Shown: positions 27,473-36,711 of the stretch, one piece after another
How the letters are laid out: the number at the start of each line of letters is the position of its first letter
Position numbering within the stretch: the first letter of the stretch is position 1
DNA from: Leucobacter chromiiresistens
GTDB taxonomy: Bacteria > Actinomycetota > Actinomycetes > Actinomycetales > Microbacteriaceae
Assembly (NCBI RefSeq): GCF_001477055.1
Contig: NZ_LDRK01000024.1
Location: forward strand, 1-50,250
Length of the DNA: 50,250 bases
Direction: 5' to 3'
The notes under the pieces: generated by a model
What the model was told of the DNA's origin: nothing
Seen by the model: the letters and a program-made list of their open reading frames with translations, nothing else
Databases searched by the model: none
Made by a program: the position numbers and the translations under genes

Positions 27473-28033
27473 CTACCCGAGTACTCGCACCATCTGGATG
27501 CGCGGTCCGTACCGATCGAGGCCGAGCCGCCGCTCCGATTCGGCCAGACGATGGTGGAACGGGGTCGCCGGGGCCTCCTCGGCGAACCCGAGGCGCGCGT
27601 AGAGAGGCGCGTTCCAGGGCACCGCAGCGTAGGTGCGGAGGGTGAGGCGGTCGTACCCCCGCTGCGCCGCCTCGGCCGCAGCAGCCTCGACGAGCGCGGA
27701 GCCGACGCCGCGCCGGCCGTGCTCCGGCAGCACCGACAGCTGCTCGAGGTGCGCGACCCCGCCCGCTTCGAGCACGTGCACGAAGCCGATCACTCGGCGG
27801 GCGGCGCCGCCCGGAGCGGCTTCGGCGGTGCGTTCCGCGGCGACCGCGTGCCCCTCGGCGACGAGCACGAACCCGGCGTCGGCGCGGCGCGCGTGCCCCG
27901 AGGGTGCCGGCTCCCACGTCGTCGGCTGAAAACGCTCGACGAGGAGCCGATCCGCGGCGTTTTCGATCGCCTCCAGGGCCTCCCATGCCGCATCGCCGTC
28001 GTCCGATCGCAGGGCCCGGATCCTCACCTCCAT
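27473..28033 (-). CDS. GNAT-family N-acetyltransferase
   Basis: The 186-residue protein has the GNAT fold. LEQLSVLPEHGRRGVGSALVEAA contains the acetyl-CoA-binding QxxGxG/A-type loop (split here as RRGVGSAL), followed by YDRLTLRTY and the C-terminal NAPLYARLGF. The substrate is unknown. The ATG at 28033 (MEVRIRALRSDDG) is the natural family start and overlaps the stop of the upstream gene by 10 nt, so the two are coupled. The frame stays open upstream, but that stretch is a shadow of the neighbouring gene. Confidence 0.85.
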   Translation of the reverse strand: MEVRIRALRSDDGDAAWEALEAIENAADRLLVERFQPTTWEPAPSGHARRADAGFVLVAEGHAVAAERTAEAAPGGAARRVIGFVHVLEAGGVAHLEQLSVLPEHGRRGVGSALVEAAAAEAAQRGYDRLTLRTYAAVPWNAPLYARLGFAEEAPATPFHHRLAESERRLGLDRYGPRIQMVRVLG

Positions 28034-28548
28034 CTCTCGAACCTCCGAGCCACGGCAGTCCTCGGGCGGACGTCGGAGGGGTGCGGGTGGGGGACCGACG
28101 AGAGGTGTCGTATGGTCGGACTCGAGGGCGTCTGCGCCTGCTGCTCTGCAGTGCCGGCCTCGATCATGATGGCCAGACTGCGCGGTGAACGAATACCGGC
28201 GGAGCGCGGCGTGGACAGCCAGTGCACCGGCTCGTCGGTGGCCACGAGCGCGCGCTCCCAGGCGTACCGGCGGATCGCACCGGGGCCCGAGGGGTCGGCC
28301 AGGTCGTTCACCACGATGGCGTCCGCGACGAGCTCCGGGGAGCTCCCGTCGAACTCCCTCGCCAGAGAGGGGTAGTGGAAGCAGTGGCCCGCGAGCCGTC
28401 CGCCGGCCTCCTCGCGATAGATGACGATCGCGTCGTCGTCGTCGGCCATCGCCGTGGCCTCCACCGGAAACGGAAAGTAGTCCTGCACCCCCGACAGGCG
28501 CACGATCTCCGTGAGGAACCGGGTGATGTCGCGCGCGTCGTCGATCAT
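28024..28548 (-). CDS. Uncharacterised protein coupled to the GNAT gene
   Basis: I do not recognise this 174-residue protein. It is soluble, with no signal or membrane segment. It starts with an Asp-rich helix (MIDDARDITRFLTEIVRL), has a strand-rich centre (AIVIYREEAGGRLAGHCFHYP) and ends in a Pro/His/Arg-rich tail that looks disordered. The ATG at 28548 has GAGAGG 9 nt upstream. The coupling to the acetyltransferase suggests a shared task, but codon use is ordinary and no motif identifies it. It could also be longer or shorter at its low-complexity end in relatives. Confidence 0.6.
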   Translation of the reverse strand: MIDDARDITRFLTEIVRLSGVQDYFPFPVEATAMADDDDAIVIYREEAGGRLAGHCFHYPSLAREFDGSSPELVADAIVVNDLADPSGPGAIRRYAWERALVATDEPVHWLSTPRSAGIRSPRSLAIMIEAGTAEQQAQTPSSPTIRHLSSVPHPHPSDVRPRTAVARRFERWR

Positions 28549-28672
28549 GTCTCCCAGTCCTCTCGCTGCTGCTCGTGCAGACGTTCAACCTATCGGGTTC
28601 TGCAGTCGGTGCGGAAGCGGAGCGGTCGTGCGATGATGCCCGGTGAGACCGGATCGCTGCAGACGGGAGCGC

Positions 28673-29296
28673 ATGAACGACACCGACGCGGTCGCATCGC
28701 GAACCGCGATGCTGGATCAGCGCATCCTCGCCGCGGGCGCGCTGATCTCGGCTGGTGTCATGGGCGATCTCCTCGCGCGGTGGAGCACGGACTCGGGAGG
28801 GCTCGTCGCACTGGCACTCACCAGTTCGGGGTACATCGTCTTGGCGGCGGCCGGGTTCGCGTCGTGCGGCCCCCTGGGACGGAGCCGGATCGCGGCGTGG
28901 TGCGCCCTTGTCGCCGGAGTGGTGTCATTCGGCTGGGGTCTTGTGGTGTATTCCACGGCGTACAGCGACGCTGAGAGCGTTCCCCTCTGGCTCAACACGG
29001 AAGCGCTGGTCGTCGTCGTGCTCGGCATCGGCGTCGCGTTGGCCGGATCGATCGCGGCCGCGCGCTCGCTGCAGGGCCTCAGCGCATGGGCCTGGCTGCT
29101 GGCGGCGGGATTCGCCGTTCAGGCGTGCCTCGTGCTCGCCCATCACGCGCTCCCAAGCCTCTTCCCGATCGACGGCGGTGCGAGCGTCGTCTGGGCTGCA
29201 TTCTTCTCGGTCTCGGCCGCGGCGGCGGTGCTGCCCTCGGCGAGCATCGGCGTGCTCAAGCTCGTCTACGCCGTCCGCATGCGCGGCGCGGAGTAG
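28673..29296 (+). CDS. Six-helix membrane protein of unknown function
   Basis: The 207-residue protein has about six hydrophobic segments (from ILAAGALISAGVMGDLLARW to AAFFSVSAAAAVLPSASIGVLKLVY) joined by short loops. The chain is almost entirely membrane embedded. I do not recognise a family. The ATG at 28673 follows GGGAG at good distance; the frame extends ten codons upstream without a better start. It is divergent from the unknown/GNAT pair, with 124 bp between, and sits 123 bp upstream of another small membrane protein gene. Confidence 0.6.
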   Translation: MNDTDAVASRTAMLDQRILAAGALISAGVMGDLLARWSTDSGGLVALALTSSGYIVLAAAGFASCGPLGRSRIAAWCALVAGVVSFGWGLVVYSTAYSDAESVPLWLNTEALVVVVLGIGVALAGSIAAARSLQGLSAWAWLLAAGFAVQACLVLAHHALPSLFPIDGGASVVWAAFFSVSAAAAVLPSASIGVLKLVYAVRMRGAE

Positions 29297-29419
29297 GGTC
29301 GCCGCGGCCGAAGGCGAGCACTGCACCGGCGCAGAATGCGCGGCGAACGTGCGTCATGATTCGCGGTCCAGCCCGTCCAACAGATGCAGGCGCACGCGAG
29401 CCCCTGCGAAGGGACCGGA

Positions 29420-29821
29420 ATGAGTGACGAATCGGCATTGGTCGAATACCTGCGCGGCATCGGGCACGACGAGCAGACGATCGAACGGCGCGTGCGCGAC
29501 GCGAGACACGAACTGCTGCGCGAGCGCGATCCCGACCTCGAAGCGCGAACCCGAATCCTCGCCAGCTGTCACAGCCGTGCCGAGGCGCCGGGCCGCGCTG
29601 GCGAACGATTCGCCATGGCTGGGCTCGCGGTCGCCACCGCGTGGCTCCTCGGCTGGGTGGCTGTTGGAATCGTGCGCACGGTGCTCCTGGATCACGAGCG
29701 GGCCCTGGGCGGCGTCATCACGGGCGGGCAGCTGATCACCGTGACCATCGCGATCATCACTCTCAGTGTCTCGATCGGAGCCGGGATCGATCTGATCGCT
29801 CACCGTCGCGGGCGCGTGTAG
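29420..29821 (+). CDS. Small two-helix membrane protein with acidic/basic N-terminal domain
   Basis: The 133-residue protein has a charged N-terminal helical region (DESALVEYLRGIGHDEQTIERRVRDARHE in two blocks). Two TM helices follow at about 67-87 and 101-123, then a short basic end. The ATG at 29420 follows AAGGGA. The layout resembles small DUF1700/DUF1129-like membrane regulators that lie near transcription regulators, but I cannot assign it. It converges with the ABC transporter operon. Confidence 0.55.
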   Translation: MSDESALVEYLRGIGHDEQTIERRVRDARHELLRERDPDLEARTRILASCHSRAEAPGRAGERFAMAGLAVATAWLLGWVAVGIVRTVLLDHERALGGVITGGQLITVTIAIITLSVSIGAGIDLIAHRRGRV

Positions 29822-29854
29822 CCACGTCGACGAGCGCGTCCGCCGCTCCGAACA

Positions 29855-30655
29855 TCACGCGTCCAGGGAGAACCCCGGCCCGCCCGGCACGGAGTCGAGC
29901 AGCAGACGCGTGTACGGCGCTCGCGGATCCCGGAAGATCTCCTCCGCGCTCCGGTGCTCCACCGTCTCGCCGTGCAGGAGGACGAGCACCGAATCGCTCA
30001 CCTCCTGCACCACCGCGAGATTGTGCGAGACGAAGAGCACCGTGATTCCGAGCCGCTTCTTGAGGTCCGCGAACAGCTTCAGCACCTCGGCCTGCGTCGA
30101 GAGGTCCAGCGCGGACGTGATCTCGTCGGCGATCACCAGCTCCGGGTCGACGGCGAGCGCGCGCGCGATCGCGATGCGCTGCCGCTGACCTCCCGAGAAC
30201 TCCCGCGGATAGCGCGCCGCGGCATCGCGGTCGAGCTGCACCAGGGCCAGGAGCTCGTCGACGCGCTCCCGGTGCCTCCCGACTCGGACGCGTGCAGGGT
30301 CGATCGCCTCGGCGAGCGTCTGGGCGATCGTGCGCCGCGGGTCGAGCGAGGAGTAGGGATCCTGGGGAATCATCTGGACCTCGCGCATGATCCCTCGACG
30401 CCTCCGCCCGCTTCGGTGCCCGATGTCTTCGCCGCGGAAACGAATGGCGCCGGAATGGGGGGCGTGGATGCCGACGATGGTCTTCGCCAGGGTCGACTTG
30501 CCCGATCCCGATTCTCCGACGATGCCGAGCGTGGTGCCGGGCGCCACGGAGAACGAGACATCGTTGAGGATCCGGGTGCGCTGCGAGCCGTGACCGAGGT
30601 GCACGTTCAGCCCCTCCACGTCGAGCAGTGGCGCGGAGCGATCTCCTTCATGCAT
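29855..30655 (-). CDS. Oligopeptide-type ABC transporter ATP-binding protein (OppF/DppF-like)
   Basis: The 266-residue ATPase has Walker A GESGSGKST, the Q-loop PQDPYSSLDPR, signature FSGGQRQRIAIARAL, Walker B LVIADEIT and an H-loop VSHN. The SSLDPR stretch and the C-terminal HGETVEHRSAEEIF...PYTRLLL pattern are typical of the OppF/DppF half of peptide/nickel importers. The ATG at 30655 is chosen; it overlaps the upstream fused gene by 8 nt and gives the usual length. It is the last gene of the amidase operon. Confidence 0.92.
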   Translation of the reverse strand: MHEGDRSAPLLDVEGLNVHLGHGSQRTRILNDVSFSVAPGTTLGIVGESGSGKSTLAKTIVGIHAPHSGAIRFRGEDIGHRSGRRRRGIMREVQMIPQDPYSSLDPRRTIAQTLAEAIDPARVRVGRHRERVDELLALVQLDRDAAARYPREFSGGQRQRIAIARALAVDPELVIADEITSALDLSTQAEVLKLFADLKKRLGITVLFVSHNLAVVQEVSDSVLVLLHGETVEHRSAEEIFRDPRAPYTRLLLDSVPGGPGFSLDA

Positions 30656-32336
30656 GGCGGTCTTCCTTCTGATCATTCGTACGTGCTCGCGCGATGGTGG
30701 GGGCCGACGCGAGGAGCTGCTTCGTGTACGGGTGCCGCACGTCGCCCGTCTTGAGCTGCGACCCGAGCACCTCCTCGATGTGCACGCCGCCGCGCATGAC
30801 GATGACGCGATCGCACAGCTCCTGCACCACTCCGATGTCGTGCGAGATGAAGAGCATCGCCGTGCCTGCGCGTCGGTTGATCGCCTTGAACTGCCGAAGC
30901 ACCTCGGCCTGCACGGTGACGTCGAGGGCGGTGGTGGCCTCGTCGGCGATGATGAGCTTCGGATCGGTCAGCATGGCGGAGGCGATCGACGCGCGTTGCA
31001 GCATGCCGCCCGACCACTGGTGGGGGTACTGCTTCACTCGCGTCTCGGCGTCTCGCACGCGGACTTCTCGGAGCGCTGCGGCGAGGCGCTCGTTCGCGGC
31101 GCGTCCGCGGATCCCGAGGTGCACCTTGAGCACCTCGGAGAGCTGCCCCTGCATGCGCAGCGACGGGTTGAATGTCGTGCCGGGATCCTGGAAGACGAGC
31201 CCGAGCTCCGTGGCGAGGCGCTGCGGGGGCACGGTTCCCCCGAGATCGAGGTCTCCGAGGCGGAGCCGTTCGGCCGTCGCGCTCACGCCGTCGGGGAGGA
31301 GCCCGGCGATCGCCATCGCCGTCATGGACTTCCCCGATCCCGACTCGCCGACGAGACCCAGGATCTCGCCGCGGCGCACCGTGAACGACACGCCGCGCAC
31401 GATCGGCGTGCCGCTCGGAGACTCGACGACCAGTCGATCGACCGCGAGCACGACGTCGGCGTCGGGTGCGACCGGTGACCCATCGGCACGCGGCGCGCTC
31501 CTCCGCGCCCGCCGCACCGGGTCGAGCGTCGAGGCGATGCCGTCGCCGATCAGCATGGCGGTCACGCCGGCGACGATCAGCATCGCGGCCGGCGCGACCG
31601 CGCCCCAGGGCTGCACGTAGATCGTTGCGAGCGATTCGCTGAGCACACGGCCGTAGTCGAAGTCGGGGCTCTGCACGCCGAGGCCGACGAACGAGAGGCT
31701 CGAGATCTCGAGGAGCGACAGCGCGAAACTGGAGGTGGTGAGCATGAGGAGGGGGCCCGAGATGTTCGGCAGCAGGTGCCGCGAGAAGATGGAGAACCCC
31801 CTGACCCCGAGCAGCCGAGCAGTGACGACGAAATCGCGATGCACCACGCCTCCCGTGAGGTTGGCCGCGATGCGCGCGAAGCTCGGGATGCCCGCGACGC
31901 CGATCGCGATGATCGCGGACACGGTTCCCGGCCCGAGGATCGCGGCGATGATCAGGGCGAGCACGAGCGCCGGGAAGGCGACGCAGGCGTCGATGATTCT
32001 GAGCACGATGTCGCGGAGCCGGGAGGGGATCAGCCAGACGACGCCGCCGACGAACACTCCGCATACGACGGAGATCGCGGTGGCGATCGCCGACATGATC
32101 AGGGTGAGTCGGGTGGCGACGAGGGCCCGTGCGAGGATGTCTCGACCGAGGTCGTCCGTGCCGAACCAGTGGGCCGCGCTGGGTCCCAGACGCCGGTCGC
32201 CGGTGAGCTGAGTGGCGCTGTCGGTGAGGAGGATCGGCGCCAGGACGGCGACGAGGACGAGGACTCCACCGAGGGCGAGTCCCACTCGGAGCGCGGGGGA
32301 GAAGCGCCGTCGCGCTCGTGATGCGGTGTCAGGCAT
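30648..32336 (-). CDS. Fused DppC-type permease and DppD-type ATPase
   Basis: The 562-residue protein joins two usually separate subunits. Residues ~10-275 are a DppC/OppC-type permease: HWFGTDDLGRD, the EAA-loop region ARLLGVRGFSIFSRHLLPN, and five or six TM helices. After a Pro/Ala/Asp linker (about 278-294) comes a full ATPase with Walker A GESGSGKS (330-337), Q-loop FQDPGTTFNP, signature WSGGMLQR, Walker B LIIADEA (461-467) and H-loop ISHD. Fusing a membrane and a nucleotide-binding subunit is seen in some actinobacterial peptide importers. The ATG at 32336 overlaps the DppB-type gene by 8 nt. Confidence 0.92.
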   Translation of the reverse strand: MPDTASRARRRFSPALRVGLALGGVLVLVAVLAPILLTDSATQLTGDRRLGPSAAHWFGTDDLGRDILARALVATRLTLIMSAIATAISVVCGVFVGGVVWLIPSRLRDIVLRIIDACVAFPALVLALIIAAILGPGTVSAIIAIGVAGIPSFARIAANLTGGVVHRDFVVTARLLGVRGFSIFSRHLLPNISGPLLMLTTSSFALSLLEISSLSFVGLGVQSPDFDYGRVLSESLATIYVQPWGAVAPAAMLIVAGVTAMLIGDGIASTLDPVRRARRSAPRADGSPVAPDADVVLAVDRLVVESPSGTPIVRGVSFTVRRGEILGLVGESGSGKSMTAMAIAGLLPDGVSATAERLRLGDLDLGGTVPPQRLATELGLVFQDPGTTFNPSLRMQGQLSEVLKVHLGIRGRAANERLAAALREVRVRDAETRVKQYPHQWSGGMLQRASIASAMLTDPKLIIADEATTALDVTVQAEVLRQFKAINRRAGTAMLFISHDIGVVQELCDRVIVMRGGVHIEEVLGSQLKTGDVRHPYTKQLLASAPTIARARTNDQKEDRHA

Positions 32337-33336
32337 GTCGTCCTCCGAGCGTCCTCGGGTCGATGAGACCCAGGACGATGTCGATGAGCAGATTGATGAG
32401 GATCGCGAGCGCTCCGACGACGAGGATGATGCCCTGCACCATCGGGTAGTCCTTGTAGATGATCGCCTGCACGATCTCGGCACCCAGACCGGGGTAGTTG
32501 AAGACGTTCTCGATGATGATGGTGGCGCCGATGATGCCGGCGAGGATGATCCCCGCGAGCGTGAGCGTGCTGGTCATCAGATTCGGGAGCGCGTGCACGA
32601 GGTACTTCCGTGCTGCGCTCAGGCGGCGGCTCTCCGCGGTGCGCATGTAGTCCTGCTGCACCACCGTCAGCGTCTCCTGCCGCACGACGCGCGCCACGGC
32701 GAACATCGGGCCGATCGCGAGGGCCAGTACGGGCAGGATCGAACTCATCGCGGTGTCGGCGCCGGCTGCGGGGAGCACGCGCAGCCAGATCGCGAAGACG
32801 ACGACGCAGATGGTGCCGAGCACGTACCCGGGAACCGATGCCAGGAATCCGGCGACGGCGCCGAAGGCCATCGCGAGCGCGGGGCGCCGGCCGCCGCGGG
32901 TGAGCACGCCGACGGTCATGCCGAGGGGCACCGCGACGATGAGGACGAGGGCGATCGCCGAGAGTGCAAGGTTCGCGGTGTACGGGAGCTTCACGGCGAT
33001 GGAGTCCATCACGGGCGTCGAGTAGCGGAACGACGTGCCGAGGTCGCCGCTCACCAGGCCGGAGATGAACCGTGCGAACTGCTCCCAGAGCGGGGCGTCG
33101 AGGTGCAGTCGCTCCCGGGTCTGCGCGATGGCCTCCGGTGTTGCGCTCGTGCCCAGCATCGCCGTGGCGGGGTCGCCGGGAAGCAGTGGGACGATGAGGA
33201 ATGCTCCGATCGTCAGCACGGCGAACGAGAGGAGCAGTCCTCCGAGGCGCCGCAGCAGGTAGCCCGGCCAACCGCTGGAGAGGCGGCGTCGCACCGACGA
33301 ACTCCGTCGGATCAGGATGGCATGTGTGGTGGTCAT
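32329..33336 (-). CDS. DppB-type ABC transporter permease
   Basis: The 335-residue permease has the DppB/OppB plan. The first TM is preceded by the RRLGGLLLSFAVLTIGAF block, followed by a periplasmic LPGDPATAM...LDAPLWEQF segment and a LGTSFRYSTPV signature. The EAA loop MRTAESRRLSAARKYLVHALPN is present and the final TMs end near DIVLGLIDPRT. The ATG at 33336 gives the natural start; the longer frame upstream has no Shine-Dalgarno. It lies 49 nt after the binding-protein gene and is coupled to the fused permease-ATPase. Confidence 0.93.
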   Translation of the reverse strand: MTTTHAILIRRSSSVRRRLSSGWPGYLLRRLGGLLLSFAVLTIGAFLIVPLLPGDPATAMLGTSATPEAIAQTRERLHLDAPLWEQFARFISGLVSGDLGTSFRYSTPVMDSIAVKLPYTANLALSAIALVLIVAVPLGMTVGVLTRGGRRPALAMAFGAVAGFLASVPGYVLGTICVVVFAIWLRVLPAAGADTAMSSILPVLALAIGPMFAVARVVRQETLTVVQQDYMRTAESRRLSAARKYLVHALPNLMTSTLTLAGIILAGIIGATIIIENVFNYPGLGAEIVQAIIYKDYPMVQGIILVVGALAILINLLIDIVLGLIDPRTLGGRHA

Positions 33337-33385
33337 GGTTCCTCGCTCCGGTGGGGCGAGCCATCGCCCGCCCCACCGTTCGGGT

Positions 33386-34948
33386 CTAGTCGGTGATCCG
33401 GAAGATGTGGTCGTCCAGCGAACCGCCCAGCATCGTGACCGAGTAGCCGGGGCGCTGCGCGTAGATGAAGGACTCGACGGTGAGCGGGATGGTGTGGAAG
33501 TCATCCGTCAGCGCCTGCACGGTCTGCGCGTCGAGAGCGCAGCGTTCCTCCTCAGTGGTTGCAGAGGGAACCCGATCGGCCAGCGCCTCCGCCTCGGGCG
33601 CATTCGTTCCGCCGATGTTTCCGCCGCCGTCGAGGATGTCGGGGCCGATGAAGTTGCCGATCCCCTGCGTGAGCGTTCCGGTGAAGTTCAGGTCGGGGTA
33701 GACCGTGAGGTCCCAGCTCTCGGGCTGGCCGAGCGCTCGCCCGGCCCAGCTGCCGATGTCGAGGTTCTCGAGCGTGACCTCGGCGCCGGCGTTGCGCAGC
33801 ACCTCCTCGACGTACACGTTGCCCGCACCGTTGGCGCCGACCACGTTCGCGCCGAGTACGCGGATCTTCACGCCCGCGAGAGCCTGCGCCGCGGCGTCGG
33901 GATCGGGCTCGACGAGCGTCGGCCGTGGAGGGGTCGTGGCGCACAGTGTGCTCTGCGAGCCGAAGGTGTCGGTCAGCTCGCCCGTTCCATCCGTGGTCGT
34001 GGAGTCGAAGGCCTCGCGGTCGATGGCCTGGGCGACGGCCTTCCGCTTCTCCCGGTCGGAAAACACCGCTCCTTCGCGCTCGTTGAACAGAATGTAGAAG
34101 TTGCCGAACGGGTTGCTGACGAGTTCGATGCTGTCGTCGCCTTCGAAACGTGCGCGCGAGTCGGGCATGATGCGCGCGAGGTCGAGCTCGCCGCTGAGCA
34201 CCTGGTTCGCCGAGGCGGAGGCGTCTTTCACGACCACGTACTCGACCTCTTGCGGAACGTCTCCGGCCACGTCCGACGTCCACTCGGGCCAGGCGTCGTA
34301 ATCGTCGCGCAACTGGTACTGGTAGCGGACGCCCGGTTCGAGCGTCGTCAGTCGGTAGGGGCCCGATTCCGCACCCTCGACCGGGCCGGAGTTCAGCGTC
34401 TCGAGGTCGGCGAGGCCGGCAGGGCAGATGATGCCGGTGCTCGCCGTCGCCATGCCGAAGAGCAGGTCGTTGTTGGGCGCCTCGGGGGTAATGGTGACGG
34501 TGCCGGCCTCATCATCCGCCGAGATGGTCGGATTCTGCCCGCCGAACGCGTCGATCACCCCCGAGGGGTTCCCGTTCCGGGCGAACGACTGCAGGGAGTC
34601 CGCGACGATGGTGGGCGTGATCTCCGTGCCGTCCGAGCAGGTGGCTCCCGCCCGGATGGTGAAGGTCAGGCTCGACGCGTCTCCCTCCCACGAGGCGGCG
34701 AGACCCGGCACCACCCCGTCCGCATCTTTGCGGACGAGCGTGTCGAACGCCAGACGGCTGCTCATGAAGTCGGGCAGCGTGAATGCCTGCTGAGGGTTGA
34801 GGGACTGCGGCGTGTCGACGCCGACGCGCACCGCGCTCGACGTCGGTGAGGCGGCGTCGCCACCGCCGCCTCCCGGGGTGCATCCTGCGAGGGCGAGTGC
34901 GCCCGCAGCAGCAGCGGCGCCCGCTGCGAGTAAGACGTTCCGGTTCAT
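33386..34948 (-). CDS. Extracellular solute-binding lipoprotein of peptide/nickel family (SBP_bac_5)
   Basis: The 520-residue protein starts with a lipoprotein signal ending LALAGC (lipidated C23), followed by a Gly/Ser linker. The body is a cluster C binding protein: SLNPQQAF, SRLAFDTLVRKDADGVVPGLAASWE, LTFTIRAGATCSDGTEIT and NPFGNFYILFN are characteristic. It should deliver peptide-like or amide substrates to the adjacent permeases. The ATG at 34948 follows AAAGGA. The amidase gene lies 44 nt upstream, suggesting that the imported compound may be an amide cleaved inside the cell. Confidence 0.92.
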   Translation of the reverse strand: MNRNVLLAAGAAAAAGALALAGCTPGGGGGDAASPTSSAVRVGVDTPQSLNPQQAFTLPDFMSSRLAFDTLVRKDADGVVPGLAASWEGDASSLTFTIRAGATCSDGTEITPTIVADSLQSFARNGNPSGVIDAFGGQNPTISADDEAGTVTITPEAPNNDLLFGMATASTGIICPAGLADLETLNSGPVEGAESGPYRLTTLEPGVRYQYQLRDDYDAWPEWTSDVAGDVPQEVEYVVVKDASASANQVLSGELDLARIMPDSRARFEGDDSIELVSNPFGNFYILFNEREGAVFSDREKRKAVAQAIDREAFDSTTTDGTGELTDTFGSQSTLCATTPPRPTLVEPDPDAAAQALAGVKIRVLGANVVGANGAGNVYVEEVLRNAGAEVTLENLDIGSWAGRALGQPESWDLTVYPDLNFTGTLTQGIGNFIGPDILDGGGNIGGTNAPEAEALADRVPSATTEEERCALDAQTVQALTDDFHTIPLTVESFIYAQRPGYSVTMLGGSLDDHIFRITD

Positions 34949-34992
34949 GGGGTCCTTTCGGGTGGGGTTCTCTGCGGAGCTGGAGGGGTGAT

Positions 34993-36384
34993 TCACGCGG
35001 CGGCGACGCCGGAGGGCGTCGCGATCTCCACGCGGGGCGCTCGGCGCTCGAATGCGCGACCGGCTGCGAGGATCGACATCTCGTCGTACTTGCGACCGAC
35101 GATCTGGATGCCGTTCGGCAGAGCGAGCGAGGGCAGGGCGAAGAGGTTCACCCAGGGCACGCTGCGCATGCGATCGAAGAGGGCGATCGAGGCCTCTCGG
35201 CCGATGTGATCGTCGAAGTCGATCGGCGGAGCGGGCATGCCCGCGAGGGGGGCGAGCACGAGGTCGTACGCGCTCATGGCCTCCGAGAAGCTGCGCTCGA
35301 GAAGGCTCCGCTCCTCCTGCGCTGCGAGATACGCGGCCACGTCGGGGCCGAGCTCGAACGCCCCGAACATGTCCTCGAGGTGCACCCGCTCGCTGTCGAT
35401 CACCGCATCGGCGACCTGGGGCAGGAGGTGCTGGATGAGCTCGGTGCCCATGATCTCGGCCCAGAGCTCCGGTGCCCGGCGGAGGTCGGGGAGCACGTGC
35501 TCATCCACGACGTACCCCTCCGCGCGAAGCCATTCGACGGTGGTGTCGAGATGCTCGACGACGCTCGCGTCGAGCACCGCTCCCGTCTCGTCGCGGAGCA
35601 CGGCGATGCGCGGACGATCGTCCGTGCTCGACAGCGCCAGCGGAATGCTCGTCGCATCGCGTCCGTCGTAACCGGACATCGCTCGGAAGGCCGCCTCGAT
35701 ATCGTCGACGCTGCGGGCGATCGGCCCGATCTGCGTCATCGACTGGGCAGCGAGCGAAGCCCCGCCGGGTGCATCGACGTGCACGTGGGGTATCCTCCCG
35801 GGTCCGGTGCGGAACCCGTACACCCCGCACCAGCTGGCGGGCACCCGAATCGATCCGCCGAGGTCGCCTCCGAGACCGATCGTCGCGAGCCCGGCCGCCA
35901 CGTTCGCCGCGTCGCCTCCCGAGGATCCGCCCGCCGTGAGCGACGCATCTCTCGGGTTGCGCACGGCGCCGTAGAGCCCGCTGATGGAGTTCCAGCGGAT
36001 GCAGAGATCCGGAATTCCCGCATGGCCGAGCACGAGCCCGCCCGCGGCGCGAAGTCTCGCCGTCGCAACATCGTCTGCATGGTCGACGACGTGCGCGTTC
36101 TGCGGAAGGCCGTTCGTGCGGTGCAAACCGGCGACGCCGTACGAGTCCTTGATCGACAGGGGAACACCGTCGAGTGCGCCGTGAATGCGGCGGCCGCGCT
36201 CCGCGTCGAGGCGGTGCGCTTCGGCGAGGACCTCGTCCGAACGCAGTTCGACGAAGCTGTTCGTGATCGGGTTGACCTCGGAGACCCGTGCGAGGTGCTC
36301 CTCGACGACCCGTTCTCGGCTCGTGCGGCCCGCGGCGATCGCCGCCTGGATTTCGGACGCGCTGGCTGATGTGCTGTGCTGCAT
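34993..36384 (-). CDS. Amidase-signature hydrolase
   Basis: The 463-residue protein has the amidase-signature Ser-cisSer-Lys triad: K79 in LSIKDSYGV, S154 in AGGSSGGDAA and nucleophile S178 in GGDLGGSIR. The S154-S178 spacing of 24 matches FAAH. Length and fold blocks are normal and no signal peptide is present, so it acts in the cytosol. It is first in an operon with a peptide-type importer, which suggests hydrolysis of an imported amide; the substrate is not predictable. The ATG at 36384 has only a weak AAAGAG upstream. The predicted promoter is ~320 nt farther up. Confidence 0.92.
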   Translation of the reverse strand: MQHSTSASASEIQAAIAAGRTSRERVVEEHLARVSEVNPITNSFVELRSDEVLAEAHRLDAERGRRIHGALDGVPLSIKDSYGVAGLHRTNGLPQNAHVVDHADDVATARLRAAGGLVLGHAGIPDLCIRWNSISGLYGAVRNPRDASLTAGGSSGGDAANVAAGLATIGLGGDLGGSIRVPASWCGVYGFRTGPGRIPHVHVDAPGGASLAAQSMTQIGPIARSVDDIEAAFRAMSGYDGRDATSIPLALSSTDDRPRIAVLRDETGAVLDASVVEHLDTTVEWLRAEGYVVDEHVLPDLRRAPELWAEIMGTELIQHLLPQVADAVIDSERVHLEDMFGAFELGPDVAAYLAAQEERSLLERSFSEAMSAYDLVLAPLAGMPAPPIDFDDHIGREASIALFDRMRSVPWVNLFALPSLALPNGIQIVGRKYDEMSILAAGRAFERRAPRVEIATPSGVAAA

Positions 36385-36521
36385 GCTGCTCTTTCTGTGG
36401 AGGCGGGAGGGGATGTGTGCCGTGGAGACGAGGACCCCATCGGCATCCGTCTCCGCGGGTGGAGCGCTCCCGGTGATACGGAGCGTCGCGGAGAGGCGAA
36501 GTGGCGGGAGTGACGGCGGGG

Positions 36522-36671
36522 TTACCCGCGGGGCCGGCGGATGAGAGAGCGTCGCCGAGTCCCGGCGGTGAGCAGCGCGGCGGGCTGCGGGCCGCGCGCT
36601 CGCCGCAGCGCGCGGAGTGCAGCGGTACTCGGAGATCGGAGGAGCGGGCGGAGCGGGTGCATCGTCTGCAT
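36522..36671 (-). CDS. Possible 49-codon leader peptide upstream of the amidase
   Basis: This small frame begins at an ATG preceded by AAGGA with 5-nt spacing, about 34 nt downstream of the predicted amidase-operon start site, and ends 137 nt before the amidase. The product is Arg/Leu/Pro-rich (MQTMHPLRPLLRSPS start), and the composition could simply reflect high GC. The good Shine-Dalgarno and leader position are the only support. Confidence 0.28.
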   Translation of the reverse strand: MQTMHPLRPLLRSPSTAALRALRRARGPQPAALLTAGTRRRSLIRRPRG

Positions 36672-36711
36672 GTGTGTCCTTGCCTTCGTCGTCGAAGCGG
36701 TGACGCCACTG

